Shown here: positions 37,001 through 41,880 of the stretch, one piece after another
Layout of the letters: each line of letters starts with the position of its first letter
Position numbering within the stretch: the first letter of the stretch is position 1
The notes under the pieces: model-generated
What the model was told of the DNA's origin: nothing
What the model saw: the letters and a program-made list of their open reading frames with translations, nothing else
Database searches by the model: none
NCBI GenBank assembly: GCA_016648135.1
Contig: JADDOH010023150.1
Location: 124,001-188,000, forward strand
Direction of reading: 5' to 3'
DNA length: 64,000 nucleotides
Source: Agrypnia vestita
Lineage: Eukaryota > Arthropoda > Insecta > Trichoptera > Phryganeidae
Position numbers and translations under genes: made by a program

Positions 37001-40000
37001 TCTCCTGAAATTCACGTAATCATAAAAACTGTAATGATGTGTTTTTCAGAAGTACCTATCACAACACACATTGAAAGCAGAGAATCGCAAGGCGTGCGGA
37101 TGCTGAGGGATCATCTCGACTCCTATAGTTGGAAACCTCTGGATGTCTCTGCCAAGAAAGAAAGCGCTGTGGATATTTGCCATAATGAATTTTGCTGTAG
37201 AATAGTCACAAAAACTTCCCTTAAAAATGGTAAAATGTTTTAAATATCAAATTTATTAATGAAAACGTCCTATTTATATAGCATTTTCATTTATTTAGTT
37301 TTAACCAAAGGTATCCAGTTTGTTTTCAAACATTTTGCCAAAATGAAATTTTTTTATGGAGAACATAATCAATATGAGATATTGCTTGCCCAACGTAACT
37401 TGGCGTGCGGCGAATTTTGAACTAAAACCCGCTCCGCCCGCACCCGGTGGTAACCCCTCGCCCTGTCATTCAGTTCATTCTCGTCTTTGAGCGCGAGCTG
37501 TGTCATCTTGATTACCAATATACACTGAATTATTATGTCCAAAATATCCTAAACAGTCCGGGATGGTGCAAGAACAATTGCCGATGAAGTATTAAAGTTT
37601 TGCAAAGCTGAAAAAGCGAATAATGGACCGATATTACCGTCTGACAGTTTGACAAATAGAACGGCCGCCATTACTGCATGGTTTCTTTAGTGCTGCCCGA
37701 CCAAATTTGTGTATTTAATACGACACCGGTCACCGGACATTCTGTACATTATGTATTGTGTAATAAATTTACACCCTGACAACTTCTGTTAAGCGATAGG
37801 GACGCCCTCCCTCGCACTCCAAGTTATAGTGTTACGTCTATAGTGGAGAACTGACTTGATCTGATGCTCTCTACCTATTCTCATAGAAAGTTTTATGGAT
37901 GCACGTATTGAACTGTTGGACTAGGAGGGCTACCTCTCATATACTCTCATCGTCATATATGAACATTATATATATGTATAGTCTAGTGTTCTAACGGAGC
38001 CATTTTAGCGGAGGCAGAGACAGAAGTCCAGAGTTTGGCCTTGAGTTTGGTTTGATTCGAGATTATGTCGCCGCCACTTCATTAATCTTCAAATATTTTT
38101 TTAACTATAACAGAATGATAATAATATTTATCGCTTGTCAGCGTACCACCCAAGACGAGCTCAAAAATTAACAACAGCTTATTTCCCTAAATGAAATGTA
38201 TTTGTATCTTATCTCAAAACTAATATATATCCAAGCGTTTATTTTTGTTTAGCATTTTAAGAAAAACAATAGATTAATAAACACATTCAAAAACGTGATT
38301 TATGAGTACGGATTACAATACCTTATTACAGACGTAACGAGGGACAAAATTACATATAAGGAAAAAACGCCCAGAGTCGCATAAACCACATTTTGGCAGG
38401 AAACCGTAAAGGCACGTTGCATTAAAACTACAATATGTACTGGTTTGTACAAAGATTCGGACATACTCAAAATATTCCGTGAATTATTTGAATGATAAAA
38501 AGTAGGAATAATATTTTTAGATTTCAAAAAAGTATTTGACACACTGGAACACGAGATTTTTCTTACAATAATGGATGAATGTAGAATACAAGGACCACTA
38601 AAAAATTACATGATTATACTTACACTTTTGAAATATCAAATTCGTTCTTGAACCATAGAAATCGCTGGTTTTAAAATGACAGGAGTTTGTTTTTTTGTTC
38701 GCACAAGATATTCAAAACTTACAATTCTAGATTTTTTAAAATTACGTTCCTGATAAGAAATATGTTTCGGGCCGCATATAATAGCTTGGCGGGGCTGCAG
38801 GTTGAGTATAGCTGCTCTAGACCAAATTTGTAGAGAAATTGAAGGTTCTAATGTTCGCTCGTCTGGTTGTGAATAGAAACTTTATTAATCACAGGAAATC
38901 ACCAAAAGATTTTAATACATCCTAAGAATTAAAATAATCTTCATTTATGTTAGGTGGTCCAAATGATGAGAGTTATACTTACATGGCCGTGGCTTTTGAT
39001 GGAGTCCGTACGTTCTCTGGGATGGCCACTGCAGGTGTGCAGACATGTGGAGTCATTGCCTGTATGGGAGCTGATATTGCGTCATGCGGGAAAATGTAAG
39101 GTTCCTTGAGCTATTTCCTAGGTCTGAGTTGTATATTAAGTTATTAAGACTAGTTTCCATTGAAGGATTCAATTTGTGTGCATTACAGCCTGATCCAAAA
39201 ACATGTAATAAATGTAATATTTTTAATTTTAAAGGATAATACATGAAGGGTATAAAACCAAAGGAAGCAACTCCAAAAAATTTATAAAATGCTTTGAATG
39301 CGGTCACCGAGGAGTACTAATTTAGAATGTACTAAATTTGAAATATTATAGGAAATATAGCTCTATCCGAAGTCATGTTTGCTAATCACTATTAAAAGCA
39401 AATACAGCAATATCCCCATAGTATAAAAAGCAAATACAGCAATATCCCCATAGTATAAAAAGCAAATACAGCAATATCCCCATAGTATAAAAAGCAAAGA
39501 CAGCAATATCCACCTCAACCAATATGTGTCACATGACAAAATAGCCGCTTCATATTTTAATGAGAGTTGATATAGATTACATAAAAGATTAGTTGATGTA
39601 AGAAAATGTGAGTCAAGATGTAGATTTAGAGTAAAACGTCATGGCAAAAACAGCAATATCCAATTACGTACATAAACACAAAAACAGCAATTTTCACTAA
39701 CAAACATAGCAATATCCATATTTAGAAGTTAAATATTTATCTATACACATATATAAAAGGAAAACTGAGTTGTCAAATATTTTTAAAAACTTATTTCCAA
39801 TAATATTTAGGTTTCATAGATTCCGGAGAAATTTGTGGCAGGTTTCTTATTTTTATCTCAGAAAAACCTCAGTGGGATATTACTGCTTTTGCTTTTATAC
39901 CCTCACATGGTGTTGGAAAACTTAATTTCTTGGTTGATTAACCCCTTTAATTCGTATACGAAATAAATTTTTGAATCTTGCGCAGGAATAAACCAATATT

Positions 40001-41060
40001 GTTTATATCACATAATCAATTTTTTAAATGTATGCAAAATAGTTATCACGCTTGGCTCGTGAAGAGCTTCTGCGTGCCATGGTATCGGACACACCGCACG
40101 CCTGAGCCCGTACTTTTTATTTATTTACTTGAAAATCTCCTTTATGTCTCGATTTTCGCCATCACCGGTAATTGTCTAATGGATTAGCAATCTGCTGCAC
40201 ATCAGTAATGCATCGGGCAGCTGGTGCACTTTATGATTCTCAAATAGATTGATATTAGCAGCCACCACACATTGGTATTTTTCAAATACGTCGATACTAT
40301 CCGGCAATTTTGAAATGGATCAGTTCAAAAAAAATCTTGCCTTGATCTGCGAGGTTAATTAATAATTAAATTGTTTGTAAATAATAATTGATAATATATA
40401 TTTACATGTATTTCAATAAACATGTTTCTAAATCTACTTTATCTACCCTTACGAAAACGAGTTAAAACATCCTGTTACGGAATTGGCGAGCATTACCCCC
40501 ACCCCCCCTGTGTATATTCACGACATATGTGCTGTAATTGGTAATCTTAAGAGAATCCTCATACTCCTACTTTCAATAATAAATGTATGTCCACTAATTT
40601 TTTAATTATTTTTTTCAGGAATAAAACTTCAAGCCAGACTAACGTTGAATTTACAAAAATATCAATTTCTGGCAGTTTTAGAAAAATTAATACAACTCAA
40701 TTTCCAGTTTCACTGAAAACGAGCCTTCTGCCTTTGGATACAAAATATTTTCACTACCAAATCGGTGAATATCTAGAATTTAATAATATAACGATGAATT
40801 TAGTGAAGAGCACCAAAGATTTGCTGACTTTTGCCGTGTTCGGAAGGGATTACTCTAAAGATGGCCTAGTAGTCAAGGAAACCATGAAAATTAATTCACC
40901 GGTTAAAAAATTTGCAACATCTACTGTACAACTCCAGAATCAAACATCGATGGACAGCAATTCAGCTAACGCGCCGTTTCAGAATTTTATTGAATATATT
41001 TCCTATAGAATGAAAGTTTTGCTTTTAGTTGTTTCCGTTTATTGTTTAGAACAGATGTGA
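10031..41060 (+). CDS. Vanin-like protein (pantetheinase/biotinidase family), nine coding exons
   Basis: Coding exons are 10031-10087, 26985-27104, 27842-27988, 32820-32992, 34817-35031, 35959-36153, 37050-37229, 38954-39095 and 40619-41060. All are bounded by AG/GT and all join in frame, giving about 556 residues. The vanin/biotinidase branch of the carbon-nitrogen hydrolases cleaves amides such as pantetheine or biocytin, usually secreted or GPI-anchored. The nitrilase triad is complete: Glu68 in DIIVFPES, Lys169 in SRYRKTHLF and Cys202 in HLICFDLLF. Residues 1-17 form a signal peptide. The C-terminus ends in a hydrophobic stretch (MKVLLLVVSVYC), consistent with a GPI signal. Several N-x-S/T sites fit an extracellular protein. 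Intron 3 contains an intact antisense PPO gene. The substrate cannot be told from sequence. Confidence 0.9.
10675..11079 (+). mobile_element. RTE-like LINE 3' end (CCGCGCGGCTTCGCACGCG family)
   Basis: It starts with ACTAGCTTACCCGCGCGGCTTCGC and ends with the phrase AAATCGG-TAAGTAGTTTCAGAGATTAC plus a TATATTTATATC tail. This is the usual appearance of RTE-type LINE 3' ends in insects. No coding remains. Weaker starts of similar sequence occur near 33030 and 57950. Confidence 0.45.
11080..11978. mobile_element. 891-bp TTAA-flanked non-autonomous DNA element
   Basis: TTAA sits at both borders (11080-11083 and 11975-11978). The termini are inverted repeats: GGAGAAATACCTGCCTA on the left and the complement of TAGGCAGGTATTCCCC on the right. 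TTAA duplication is typical of Kolobok and piggyBac elements; the G-run start favours Kolobok. Internal sequence resembles 1-516. No transposase frame is present. Confidence 0.7.
11990..12140. repeat. ACACCCTGTA foldback family, left-arm fragment
   Basis: Contains TTTTGAATTGAAAATATTCTTTGCAC, GGTGAAATTTCGACAGTTACGGAGATAA and a CAATATTTCTG block, the left arm shared with 13360, 16270, 33640 and 60069. Confidence 0.55.
12150..12430 (+). mobile_element. LINE reverse-transcriptase tail, copy 1
   Basis: Read with frame breaks, it gives RGRLR-TWYDQILQILEDG, then LNNRRTCMRRCMNV and a damaged EEYGILSSL. This matches the C-terminal tail of an insect endonuclease/reverse-transcriptase LINE ('RPRKTWxDQINxILEDG...DRxxWR'). 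Two reverse copies with the same tail lie at 13740-14060 and 34522-34790. Confidence 0.65.
12480..13355. other. Intron 1 sequence without identified features
   Basis: Palindromic words such as TGAATTCATTGAATTCATTAAATTCATTAA occur at 12449-12480. 13060-13320 includes a decayed repeat that I cannot assign. No exon is supported. Confidence 0.3.
13360..13520. repeat. ACACCCTGTA foldback family, left arm of an interrupted copy
   Basis: Starts near CAGGGTGTATAC, continues with GAATTGAAAATGTTCTTTGCAC and GGTGAAATGTCGACAGTTACCGAGATAAGCGACATC. Its matching right arm resumes at about 14070 after two LINE fragments, so those LINEs were inserted into this element. Confidence 0.55.
13525..13738 (-). mobile_element. 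LINE 3' UTR, reverse copy of the 5530-5995 element
   Basis: The reverse strand matches the 3' UTR at about 5890-6000 (TGGAGACCTGTAATTGGC, TCAATGTTTTCTATGCTT, GTTGGTCTTCCAT, then AAATAAATAAAT). Only the 3' end is present. Confidence 0.6.
13740..14065 (-). mobile_element. LINE reverse-transcriptase tail, copy 2
   Basis: The reverse strand encodes GSLRWFGHVERVNEERMVRK, the common 'RWFGHVxRMxExRM' thumb segment of insect LINE reverse transcriptases. After a frame break it continues with WKTWHDQINQILEDGP and NNRRACMRRCMNV. The 3' end is a GTTAGTTAG tail, seen on + as AACTAACTAAC at 13750. Inserted into the foldback element 13360-14300. Confidence 0.7.
14070..14305. repeat. ACACCCTGTA foldback family, right arm of the interrupted copy
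   Basis: Shows the central AAGTCAAATAAAATGACAAAAATC, its inverted partner TTTTATTTGACTCGTATTAAAG, then AGTTACTGTAGTGATAGTCCAACGTTTTAC and GCAAACTTTGATG-like blocks, as in 14700-15252. Confidence 0.55.
14700..15252. mobile_element. Foldback element with long arms, ACACCCTGTA family
   Basis: Begins TATACAGGGTTATTTG and ends CTGTTACACCCTGTATA. The two halves are long inverted repeats about 240 bp each (GGACTATCATTACAGTAACT versus AGTTACTGTAATGATAGTCC) around a central AATTCCAATTGGAAT. No transposase. Long-armed foldback elements of this kind move with help from a related autonomous DNA transposon. Confidence 0.7.
15590..15750. repeat. ACACCCTGTA foldback family, degraded fragment
   Basis: Contains GCAAATTTTGCAGTCTCTTATCTC, ATTGATATTAGGACATTCATG and ACATTTTAGACTCAT, the right-arm order of the 14700-15252 element, with heavy decay. 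Confidence 0.45.
15921..16000 (+). other. tRNA-like sequence (tRNA pseudogene or SINE head)
   Basis: It has an A-box-like TGGTGTAATGGTCATG and a perfect B box GGTTCGAGTCC, spaced as in tRNA genes. The ends CTTGTTGG and CCAGCAAG pair as an 8-bp acceptor-like stem with one G-U. The anticodon arm (CTCGC...TCCGG) and T stem pair poorly, so it is not a convincing functional tRNA. A tRNA-derived SINE head or a tRNA pseudogene is more likely. Confidence 0.5.
16270..16790. mobile_element. Foldback element, ACACCCTGTA family
   Basis: Palindromic: left AATTTGAATAGAAACATTCTTTACAA...GGTGAAATGTCAACAG...GACATCAAAG, right GCAAACTTTGATGTCGC...TTTACCCAAAGAGTATTTTC, centred on an AAAACTTTGCAAAC/TTTGCAAAGTTTT palindrome at about 16500-16545. 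A 114-codon open frame inside (16554-16898) is incidental. Confidence 0.65.
16914..17205 (+). other. Possible solo LTR or promoter-like segment
   Basis: A TATA box (GCTTATAAAAGAGATC, near 16935) is followed by about 250 bases and by CTGCCTCCCACAGCCTCGAC then CCCGTGACA at 17160-17186, as at an LTR end. No gag or pol follows and no matching second LTR was found, so this is only a suggestion. Confidence 0.2.
17206..17680. repeat. 81-bp imperfect tandem duplication
   Basis: A segment beginning CATATTC-TGGCTTA and running through CTGAACGAATCAT and CTGCGTCAT occurs at 17280 and again at 17361, a period of 81 bases. The frame stays open through both units on both strands. No domain recognised. Confidence 0.5.
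17685..18670 (-). mobile_element. Heavily decayed LINE reverse-transcriptase region
   Basis: The reverse strand shows shifted frames with CPIVGYIDNIDVIGR, a degraded 'YADDIDIIGR' palm motif, and then GLGSESQYIKIHDCSQ, matching 'GLxVSExKTKYMKxxxCS'. Many stops and shifts occur downstream towards 17685. A dead non-LTR retrotransposon. Confidence 0.5.
18671..19823. other. Intron 1 sequence without identified features
   Basis: No recognisable domain. A short direct repeat of TCTATATTATAAT occurs near 19255-19290. Confidence 0.3.
19824..20459. mobile_element. hAT-like non-autonomous element
   Basis: Termini TAGTGATGCAA (left) and TTGCATCACTA (right) are inverted repeats. The 8 bases on each side are CTAATTTC and CGAATTTC, an 8-bp target duplication with one mismatch, as expected for hAT elements. 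Length is 636 bp. Subterminal ACGAATA/TATTCGT repeats near both ends look like transposase sites. No transposase frame is present. Confidence 0.75.
20605..20672. repeat. Fragment of the TACAGTAGCCGGC MITE family
   Basis: Reverse partner of the element at 54245-54394 (GCGCAAACTTCCCCCCACTACG, then GCCGGCTACTGTATC). Truncated. Confidence 0.55.
20673..22059. other. Intron 1 sequence; weak LINE 3'-end remnant at 21105-21270
   Basis: 21105-21270 starts with TTTATTTATTTATTAGAGACA, which recurs at 53247, and resembles LINE 3' ends elsewhere. The rest shows nothing recognisable. Confidence 0.3.
22060..22840 (+). mobile_element. Decayed Jockey-type LINE, ORF2 C-terminus and 3' tail
   Basis: Broken frames read WFDNNLLSLNSDKTYFIPF (the post-palm 'WFxxNxLxLNxxKTxFxxF' segment), then YALLHY-like and SIMESLDG/GIIGWGG ('ILxYGIxxWG' segment). 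More decayed thumb sequence and an A-rich tail (AAATAAATAAAAAAAAAATAAA, near 22810-22840) follow. No intact protein. Confidence 0.65.
23325..23349. repeat. (AT)n microsatellite
   Basis: Twelve to thirteen uninterrupted AT units. Confidence 0.9.
24005..24320 (-). repeat. ACTCCCTTT-ended dispersed repeat, reverse copy
   Basis: The reverse complement matches 26645-26947: it holds AACCCATAAAAACCAA, the TACCATATGCGTCGGAATCTCC block, GATAGATCTTC, GATTGGATCACGGGAAAAGGG and CGACGCCGCGAGTT-like ends. The family appears at least five times in this window. Confidence 0.65.
24905..25010 (+). repeat. ACTCCCTTT family, variant fragment
   Basis: AACTAACCCATAAAAACCAAG, then TTCTCATTTACTAGTAGAAACTGG and TTTGGCGCTCAACC. 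The last blocks recur in reverse at 36725-36790, so the family has a second internal form. Confidence 0.5.
25195..25345. mobile_element. 145-bp PIF/Harbinger-like MITE
   Basis: Inverted termini GGCCCGGTTGTTTCAAGTT and AACTTGAAACAACCGGCCC are flanked by TTA on both sides (25195-25197 and 25343-25345). TTA duplications and this type of GGCC terminus fit PIF/Harbinger MITEs. The halves also pair internally (AAAGCATAGATTTTTACG with CGTAAAAATCTATGCTTT). Half copies lie at 41820-41878 and 58958-59035. Confidence 0.75.
26440..26640 (+). other. Promoter-like or LTR-like segment
   Basis: A TATA-like GGATATAAATACGG is followed by a locally GC-rich stretch and a late AATAAT/AAATAC run. It may be a solo LTR remnant; no coding sequence follows. 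Confidence 0.2.
26645..26947 (+). repeat. ACTCCCTTT-ended dispersed repeat, best copy
   Basis: Runs from AAAAGTAACCCATAAAAACC through CCATATGCGTCGGAATCTCC, GATAGATCTTCTTGATCGTC and CGATTGGATCACGGGAAAAG to GCCACGAGTTAATATAAAGGGAGTA. No open frame. It ends only about 37 bases before vanin-like exon 2, so it forms part of that exon's polypyrimidine/branch region neighbourhood. Confidence 0.65.
26985..27104 (+). CDS. Vanin-like exon 2 (residues 20-59)
   Basis: Acceptor TTCTTTCAG, donor AAGCAG/GTAACT, phase 0 at both ends. Encodes SSYKAAVVEYPVKV and an alpha-helical segment ending HVSYIKQAAKQ, the first strand and helix of the nitrilase fold before the catalytic Glu. Confidence 0.85.
27473..27514. 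repeat. (ACGC)n/(AC)n microsatellite
   Basis: Four ACGC units running into interrupted AC repeats. Confidence 0.85.
27842..27988 (+). CDS. Vanin-like exon 3 (catalytic Glu68)
   Basis: Phase 0 at both ends, 49 codons. Starts GVDIIVFPES, the family's signature with the proton-accepting glutamate, and ends in an acidic loop with EEASPCDSRPAELHQ. The donor is GTATTT. The next intron contains the antisense PPO gene. Confidence 0.9.
28430..28800 (-). mobile_element. LINE reverse-transcriptase tail fragment
   Basis: The reverse strand encodes VLRTVKIRKLEYLGHVMREL, then KYSLNQLIIQGKI, RRRIQWLRNLRDW and a stop at 28472. This matches the C-terminal tail of common insect endonuclease/reverse-transcriptase LINEs ('IKxRKLxYLGHVMR...QLIIQGKI.G.R..GRRR..WL.NLR'). 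It is 5'-truncated. Confidence 0.75.
28801..29300. other. Unassigned insertion with A-rich end
   Basis: A moderately GC-rich block splits two parts of the same LINE (28430-28800 and 29395-29470) and ends with TTTTTTTTTTTTCATTAAATAAAC near 29190-29215. It is probably an inserted element; I cannot name it. Confidence 0.3.
29395..29470 (-). mobile_element. LINE reverse-transcriptase fragment
   Basis: The reverse strand encodes ILPYGVEAWTLNQGLVSKIEGFE, the 'LLYGxExWTL' segment that normally lies just upstream of the tail found at 28430-28800. Same orientation, so it is the same copy, interrupted. Confidence 0.65.
30068..32179 (-). CDS. PPO: Prophenoloxidase, intronless
   Basis: Type-3 copper zymogen of melanisation and immunity; once cleaved it hydroxylates monophenols and oxidises o-diphenols to quinones in haemolymph. 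The first ATG in frame is at 32179 (context CAAAATGG), giving 703 residues, a normal PPO length. Visible parts: LFDRPTEP near the N-terminus; an activation-type Arg55-Phe56 bond in LRKRF; copper A His213, His217 (HHWHWH) and His243 (YYMHHQ); copper B His370, His374 (LHNMGH) and His410 (YRWHKF); and the conserved GCGWPQ thioester-like motif at 586-591. There is no signal peptide, as usual for PPO. The frame is uninterrupted with no introns, unlike most insect PPO genes I know. It lies antisense within intron 3 of the vanin-like gene. All ligands are intact, so it looks functional. Confidence 0.97.
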   Translation of the reverse strand: MEKDNIDVDAICLLFDRPTEPLFMPRGENGSFIFDMPDNFYKTRQRKVKEQLRKRFRVKGAKTITIQNTSIPDLKIPLSLGMSENFTLFLRRHRDIAGSLIDIFMQTRNTQDLTSLAAYCHDRLNPYLFNYAMSVTLLHRSDTKDIGIPNFLSCFPGKFVDSKLIMTARQEAIIIPQESRQPIVIPQQFTASDREPEQAVAYFREDIGINLHHWHWHLVYPFTASDRSIVAKDRRGELFYYMHHQILARYNAERFSNGMPTVTAYDIFQDTIKEGYFPKLNLATANRTWPPRFVDTPVGDIDRPLDQFSLKLEVLKYWLGNLQEAIKNGSLVDDKGANIILDEVTGIDILGNMFEASILTPNSQLFGDLHNMGHVFIALCHDPQGRFLESFSVMGDTATAMRDPVFYRWHKFIDDLFTTHKNSLPAYDAINLTYPKITVTALKVEVPSKAPNELYTFWEQSDVDASRGLDFSPHGRTLIRFTYLQNEAFTYTIDVDNAGASHVWGTVRIFMAPKTDEQGRVLTFEEQRILMIELDKFKVSLKKGSNVIVRKSDDSSVTIPYERTYNGLNAYQPADTKDQNQSTFCGCGWPQNMLIPKGKAAGMPFDLFVMVSDHAKDKVAHQELGLCDDAYSYCGALDKLYPDKRSMGYPFDRVGRAGVGTLSDFLTPNMMVRQVKINFSDRIQVREQRDPNANAPTAVAVST
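32226..32260 (-). promoter_or_regulatory. Core promoter of the PPO gene
   Basis: On the minus strand a TATA-like GTTTAAAAGG (32260-32251) is followed by the overlapping arthropod initiators TCAGTCAGT (32234-32226). With A+1 at 32228 the TATA box starts at -31 and the 5' UTR is about 49 nt to the ATG at 32179. GGGAGTTCTC at 32252-32243 is one mismatch from an insect NF-kappaB-type site; its role is a guess. Confidence 0.6.
32490..32700 (-). mobile_element. LINE reverse-transcriptase thumb fragment
   Basis: The reverse strand reads GSLRWFGHVKSASEKRMVNN, the same 'RWFGHVxxxxExRM' segment as at 14000-14050, then decays. Lies between the PPO promoter and vanin-like exon 4. Confidence 0.55.
32820..32992 (+). 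CDS. Vanin-like exon 4
   Basis: Acceptor GAATTTCAG; donor TTTCCAG/GTATTC splits an AG|G arginine codon with exon 5. Encodes ALIALSCEARSSKMYIVINV, the cysteine-rich segment RSCPDGSDTRPC, and NSNVVFDRKGRLIS, leading to the catalytic lysine just over the junction. This is the usual vanin order. Confidence 0.85.
33122..33599. mobile_element. pogo/Tigger-like MITE
   Basis: Left end TACAGTAAAACCCCGATGATTCGAAATTCG; right end TTTCGAATTAACGAGGTTCTACTATA. TA lies at both borders. The ends match the 49104-49627 element, and the decayed Tigger transposase at 56940-57285 shows that such a transposase family existed in this genome. No coding capacity here. Confidence 0.65.
33640..33800. repeat. ACACCCTGTA foldback family, left-arm fragment
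   Basis: TTCAATTTTGAATAGAAAATATTC, GGGTGAAATGTCAACAGTTAAGGAGATAAG and GCGTTGGACTATTC blocks as in 60069 and 16270. Confidence 0.6.
33959..34462. mobile_element. Foldback element with about 250-bp arms, ACACCCTGTA family
   Basis: Near-perfect long palindrome. The left arm starts TTTGGAAAACATTAATAACC and the right arm ends GGTTATTAATGTTTTCCAAA. Internal blocks mirror one another (ATGACCTAATATCAAT/ATTGATATTAGGTCAT, GGACTATCATTACAGTAACT/AGTTACTTTAATGATAGTCC). The centre is AATTCCAATTGG near 34202. CCCTGTATATA follows the right arm at 34466-34476. Confidence 0.75.
34522..34790 (-). mobile_element. LINE reverse-transcriptase tail, copy 3
   Basis: The reverse strand has RERPWKTWRDQINQILEDGP, NLNNRRACMRRCMNV, QDRRVWRSILSAF and HGETA, then a GTTAGTTAGTTAGTTAG 3' tail (34525-34541). 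It is the least damaged of three tails of one LINE family in the window (others at 12150 and 13740). The 3' repeat is GTTA rather than poly-A. Confidence 0.75.
34817..35031 (+). CDS. Vanin-like exon 5 (catalytic Lys169 and Cys202)
   Basis: Opens with YRKTHLFGQ (Lys169 of the triad) and continues to FGHLICFDLLFRHP (Cys202, the nucleophile), then KNIIVPMMWYSELPFLT. Donor CTT/GTAAGT. The strongest single exon for the family call. Confidence 0.92.
35115..35840 (-). mobile_element. 5'-truncated Jockey-type LINE
   Basis: The minus frame 35838-35428 (136 codons, stop at 35428) has YDKRLENFHIISLEKRRKI, DLMTLHKIVN, then SQIDINIPARSLRSQTLF and YNEITSCNPNIDIF, the standard C-terminus of Jockey/CR1-like ORF2. 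A 3' UTR follows to an AAAATT-repeat tail at 35155-35115. The frame is intact to its stop, so insertion is relatively recent. Confidence 0.75.
35959..36153 (+). CDS. Vanin-like exon 6
   Basis: Acceptor ATTACAG. Encodes LQYQQSWAFSRNVNLLVAGA then NNPALGSGGSGIYSGKHG, the 'Q.AWA...gVNlLaaN.....GSGIYS' block that closes the nitrilase domain in vanins. The donor ATG/GTATTG was chosen because it alone keeps frame with exon 7. Confidence 0.88.
36189..36352. repeat. 164-bp hairpin made of two head-to-head Penelope-like termini
   Basis: The 73-nt arms (36189-36261 and 36280-36352) are inverted copies. The same sequence as one arm forms the end of the Penelope-like copy at 7656-7745. The centre TTGAAG TTGTATTCAA folds on itself. 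The right arm reads ...TTCAACGAAACGTCGAGAATCG, an intact hammerhead-type GAAAC-GTC box that is degraded at 7656. Confidence 0.7.
36385..36800 (-). repeat. ACTCCCTTT-ended repeat, reverse composite copy
   Basis: 36385-36660 is the reverse of the 26645-26947 element (TTACTCCCTTTATATTACTCG, GAACCCTTTTCCCATGATCCAATCGAG). 36695-36800 is the reverse of the variant at 24905-25010 (CCAAACCAGTTTCCACTAGTAAATGAGAAAG). Two related forms lie side by side. Confidence 0.6.
37050..37229 (+). CDS. Vanin-like exon 7
   Basis: Acceptor TTTTTCAG, donor AATG/GTAAAA. Encodes VPITTHIESRESQGVRMLRD, the linker, and then DICHNEFCCRIVTKTSLKNG, the start of the vanin C-terminal domain with its conserved C-x6-CC cysteines. 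Confidence 0.88.
37397..37825 (-). mobile_element. 429-bp TIR element, copy 2 (inverted)
   Basis: Reverse partner of 4246-4674 with the same length and 13-nt termini (right end CGCACTCCAAGTT has one change). Lies in intron 7 of the vanin-like gene, about 33 kb from copy 1. Confidence 0.75.
38300..38660 (+). mobile_element. LINE reverse-transcriptase fragment (palm motif A)
   Basis: Encodes FLDFKKVFDTLEHEIF then LTIMDECRIQGPLKNYMI, the 'DFxKAFDTVxHxxL...GI.G' motif A region of Jockey-like reverse transcriptases. Upstream frames are broken; downstream it stops soon after. Confidence 0.65.
38954..39095 (+). CDS. Vanin-like exon 8
   Basis: Acceptor ATGTTAG, donor AAAT/GTAAGG. Encodes GPNDESYTYMAVAFDGVRTF then CGVIACMGADIASCGK, the cysteine-bearing beta-rich part of the C-terminal domain ('GVqTCavvaC'). 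Confidence 0.85.
39394..39512. repeat. 32-bp tandem repeat, about 3.7 units
   Basis: Units AAAAAGCAAATACAGCAATA followed by TCCCCATAGTAT, nearly identical. Further single copies of ACAGCAATATCC follow at about 39650 and 39710. Related single units plus a shared spacer (CATGTGAGAAAATGGCCG-like) occur at 51940-52085. Confidence 0.85.
40619..41060 (+). CDS. Vanin-like exon 9 and C-terminus
   Basis: Acceptor TTTTTTCAG; the first base completes ATG with exon 8. 146 codons and TGA. It has repeated beta-like segments (FTKISISGSF, FAVFGRDYSKDG) and a polar SNSANAP run, then a final hydrophobic stretch MKVLLLVVSVYC ending four residues before the stop. This is consistent with a GPI-attachment signal. 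Confidence 0.85.
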
Positions 41061-41310
41061 AACTTGTGGTCCTCATTCACGCTACAAAATCAGGATGACT
41101 TACCTACATGAAAGAATTGTCATATGTTACGATGTTTTGTTGCTTGTTTGATATAGTGAGAATATAAAAATGGGTTTAATTCAGGTCCCAGAAAACCAAG
41201 AAGTCTGTTCCATTATTCAGGATGAAATACAGCATGTATTTTCATGTATTTAAAAAAGTTTGCGCTTTCCTAAATATGTATATCTATATATAAATATGGA
41301 TGTCTTTAAG

Positions 41311-41398
41311 ATTAAGAAAATTTTAACTTTAAGATTCAGAAATTGTACATAAAAATTAAGAAAATTTTAACTTTAAGATTCAGAAATTGTACATAAAA
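41311..41398. repeat. Perfect 44-bp tandem duplication
   Basis: ATTAAGAAAATTTTAACTTT followed by AAGATTCAGAAATTGTACAT and AAAA, twice, then the start of a third unit. Confidence 0.85.
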
Positions 41399-41685
41399 AT
41401 TAAGTAAATTCAACAAGATACTACTCTTCTTAACTCAATATGTATATGTTACAGCGAATTTGCATTTTTAGTGAGACTATACTTTTACTAGTAGAAATGT
41501 ACTTTTCCGGTCGGGCAGAGTGGAGGCAGTGAAAAAATGTCAATCAACGAATTTACAGATTCACTACACATTATCTGTGAAAATATATTTTGTCCACGAA
41601 TGCACGCATCACTCAAAGCATAGACAATATATCGGTGAAACCATTTGTACACGAACGTACGTAATTCTTAAAGCATAGAAAGTAT

Positions 41686-41805
41686 AAAGCCGGCACTTCA
41701 CTAGGCGATTTTTATTCATTTTGCGGTCCTATTTTAACTCCTAAATTAAAATAGGACAGCGACACCGCAAAACGAATACGAATTGCGAAATAAGGTGTCG
41801 GCCAA
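41686..41805. repeat. Palindromic MITE-like segment
   Basis: GCCGGCACTTCACTAGGCGA...TTTTGCGG-TCCTATTTTAA is mirrored by TTAAAATAGGACAGCG...CCGCAAAACGAATACG...AGGTGTCGGCC. About 120 bp, non-coding. Confidence 0.5.
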
Positions 41806-41819
41806 TCAAAACACCCGTT

Positions 41820-41880
41820 TTCGTAAAAATCTATGCTTTTTGCTTAACTCTTACTTCTGATGGCGCAACCGGGCCTTAAG
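41820..41880. repeat. PIF/Harbinger-like MITE, right half
   Basis: CGTAAAAATCTATGCTTTTT through CAACCGGGCC and TTAAG, matching the right half of 25198-25342. Confidence 0.6.

Noticed and set aside
39240..39315. Zinc-knuckle-like CFECGHRG motif on the plus strand
   Set aside because: Only the first half of a CCHC knuckle is present before a stop; too short to call a gag-like ORF.
39394..39512. CRISPR-like array
   Set aside because: The units are directly adjacent tandem repeats without unique spacers, in insect nuclear DNA.
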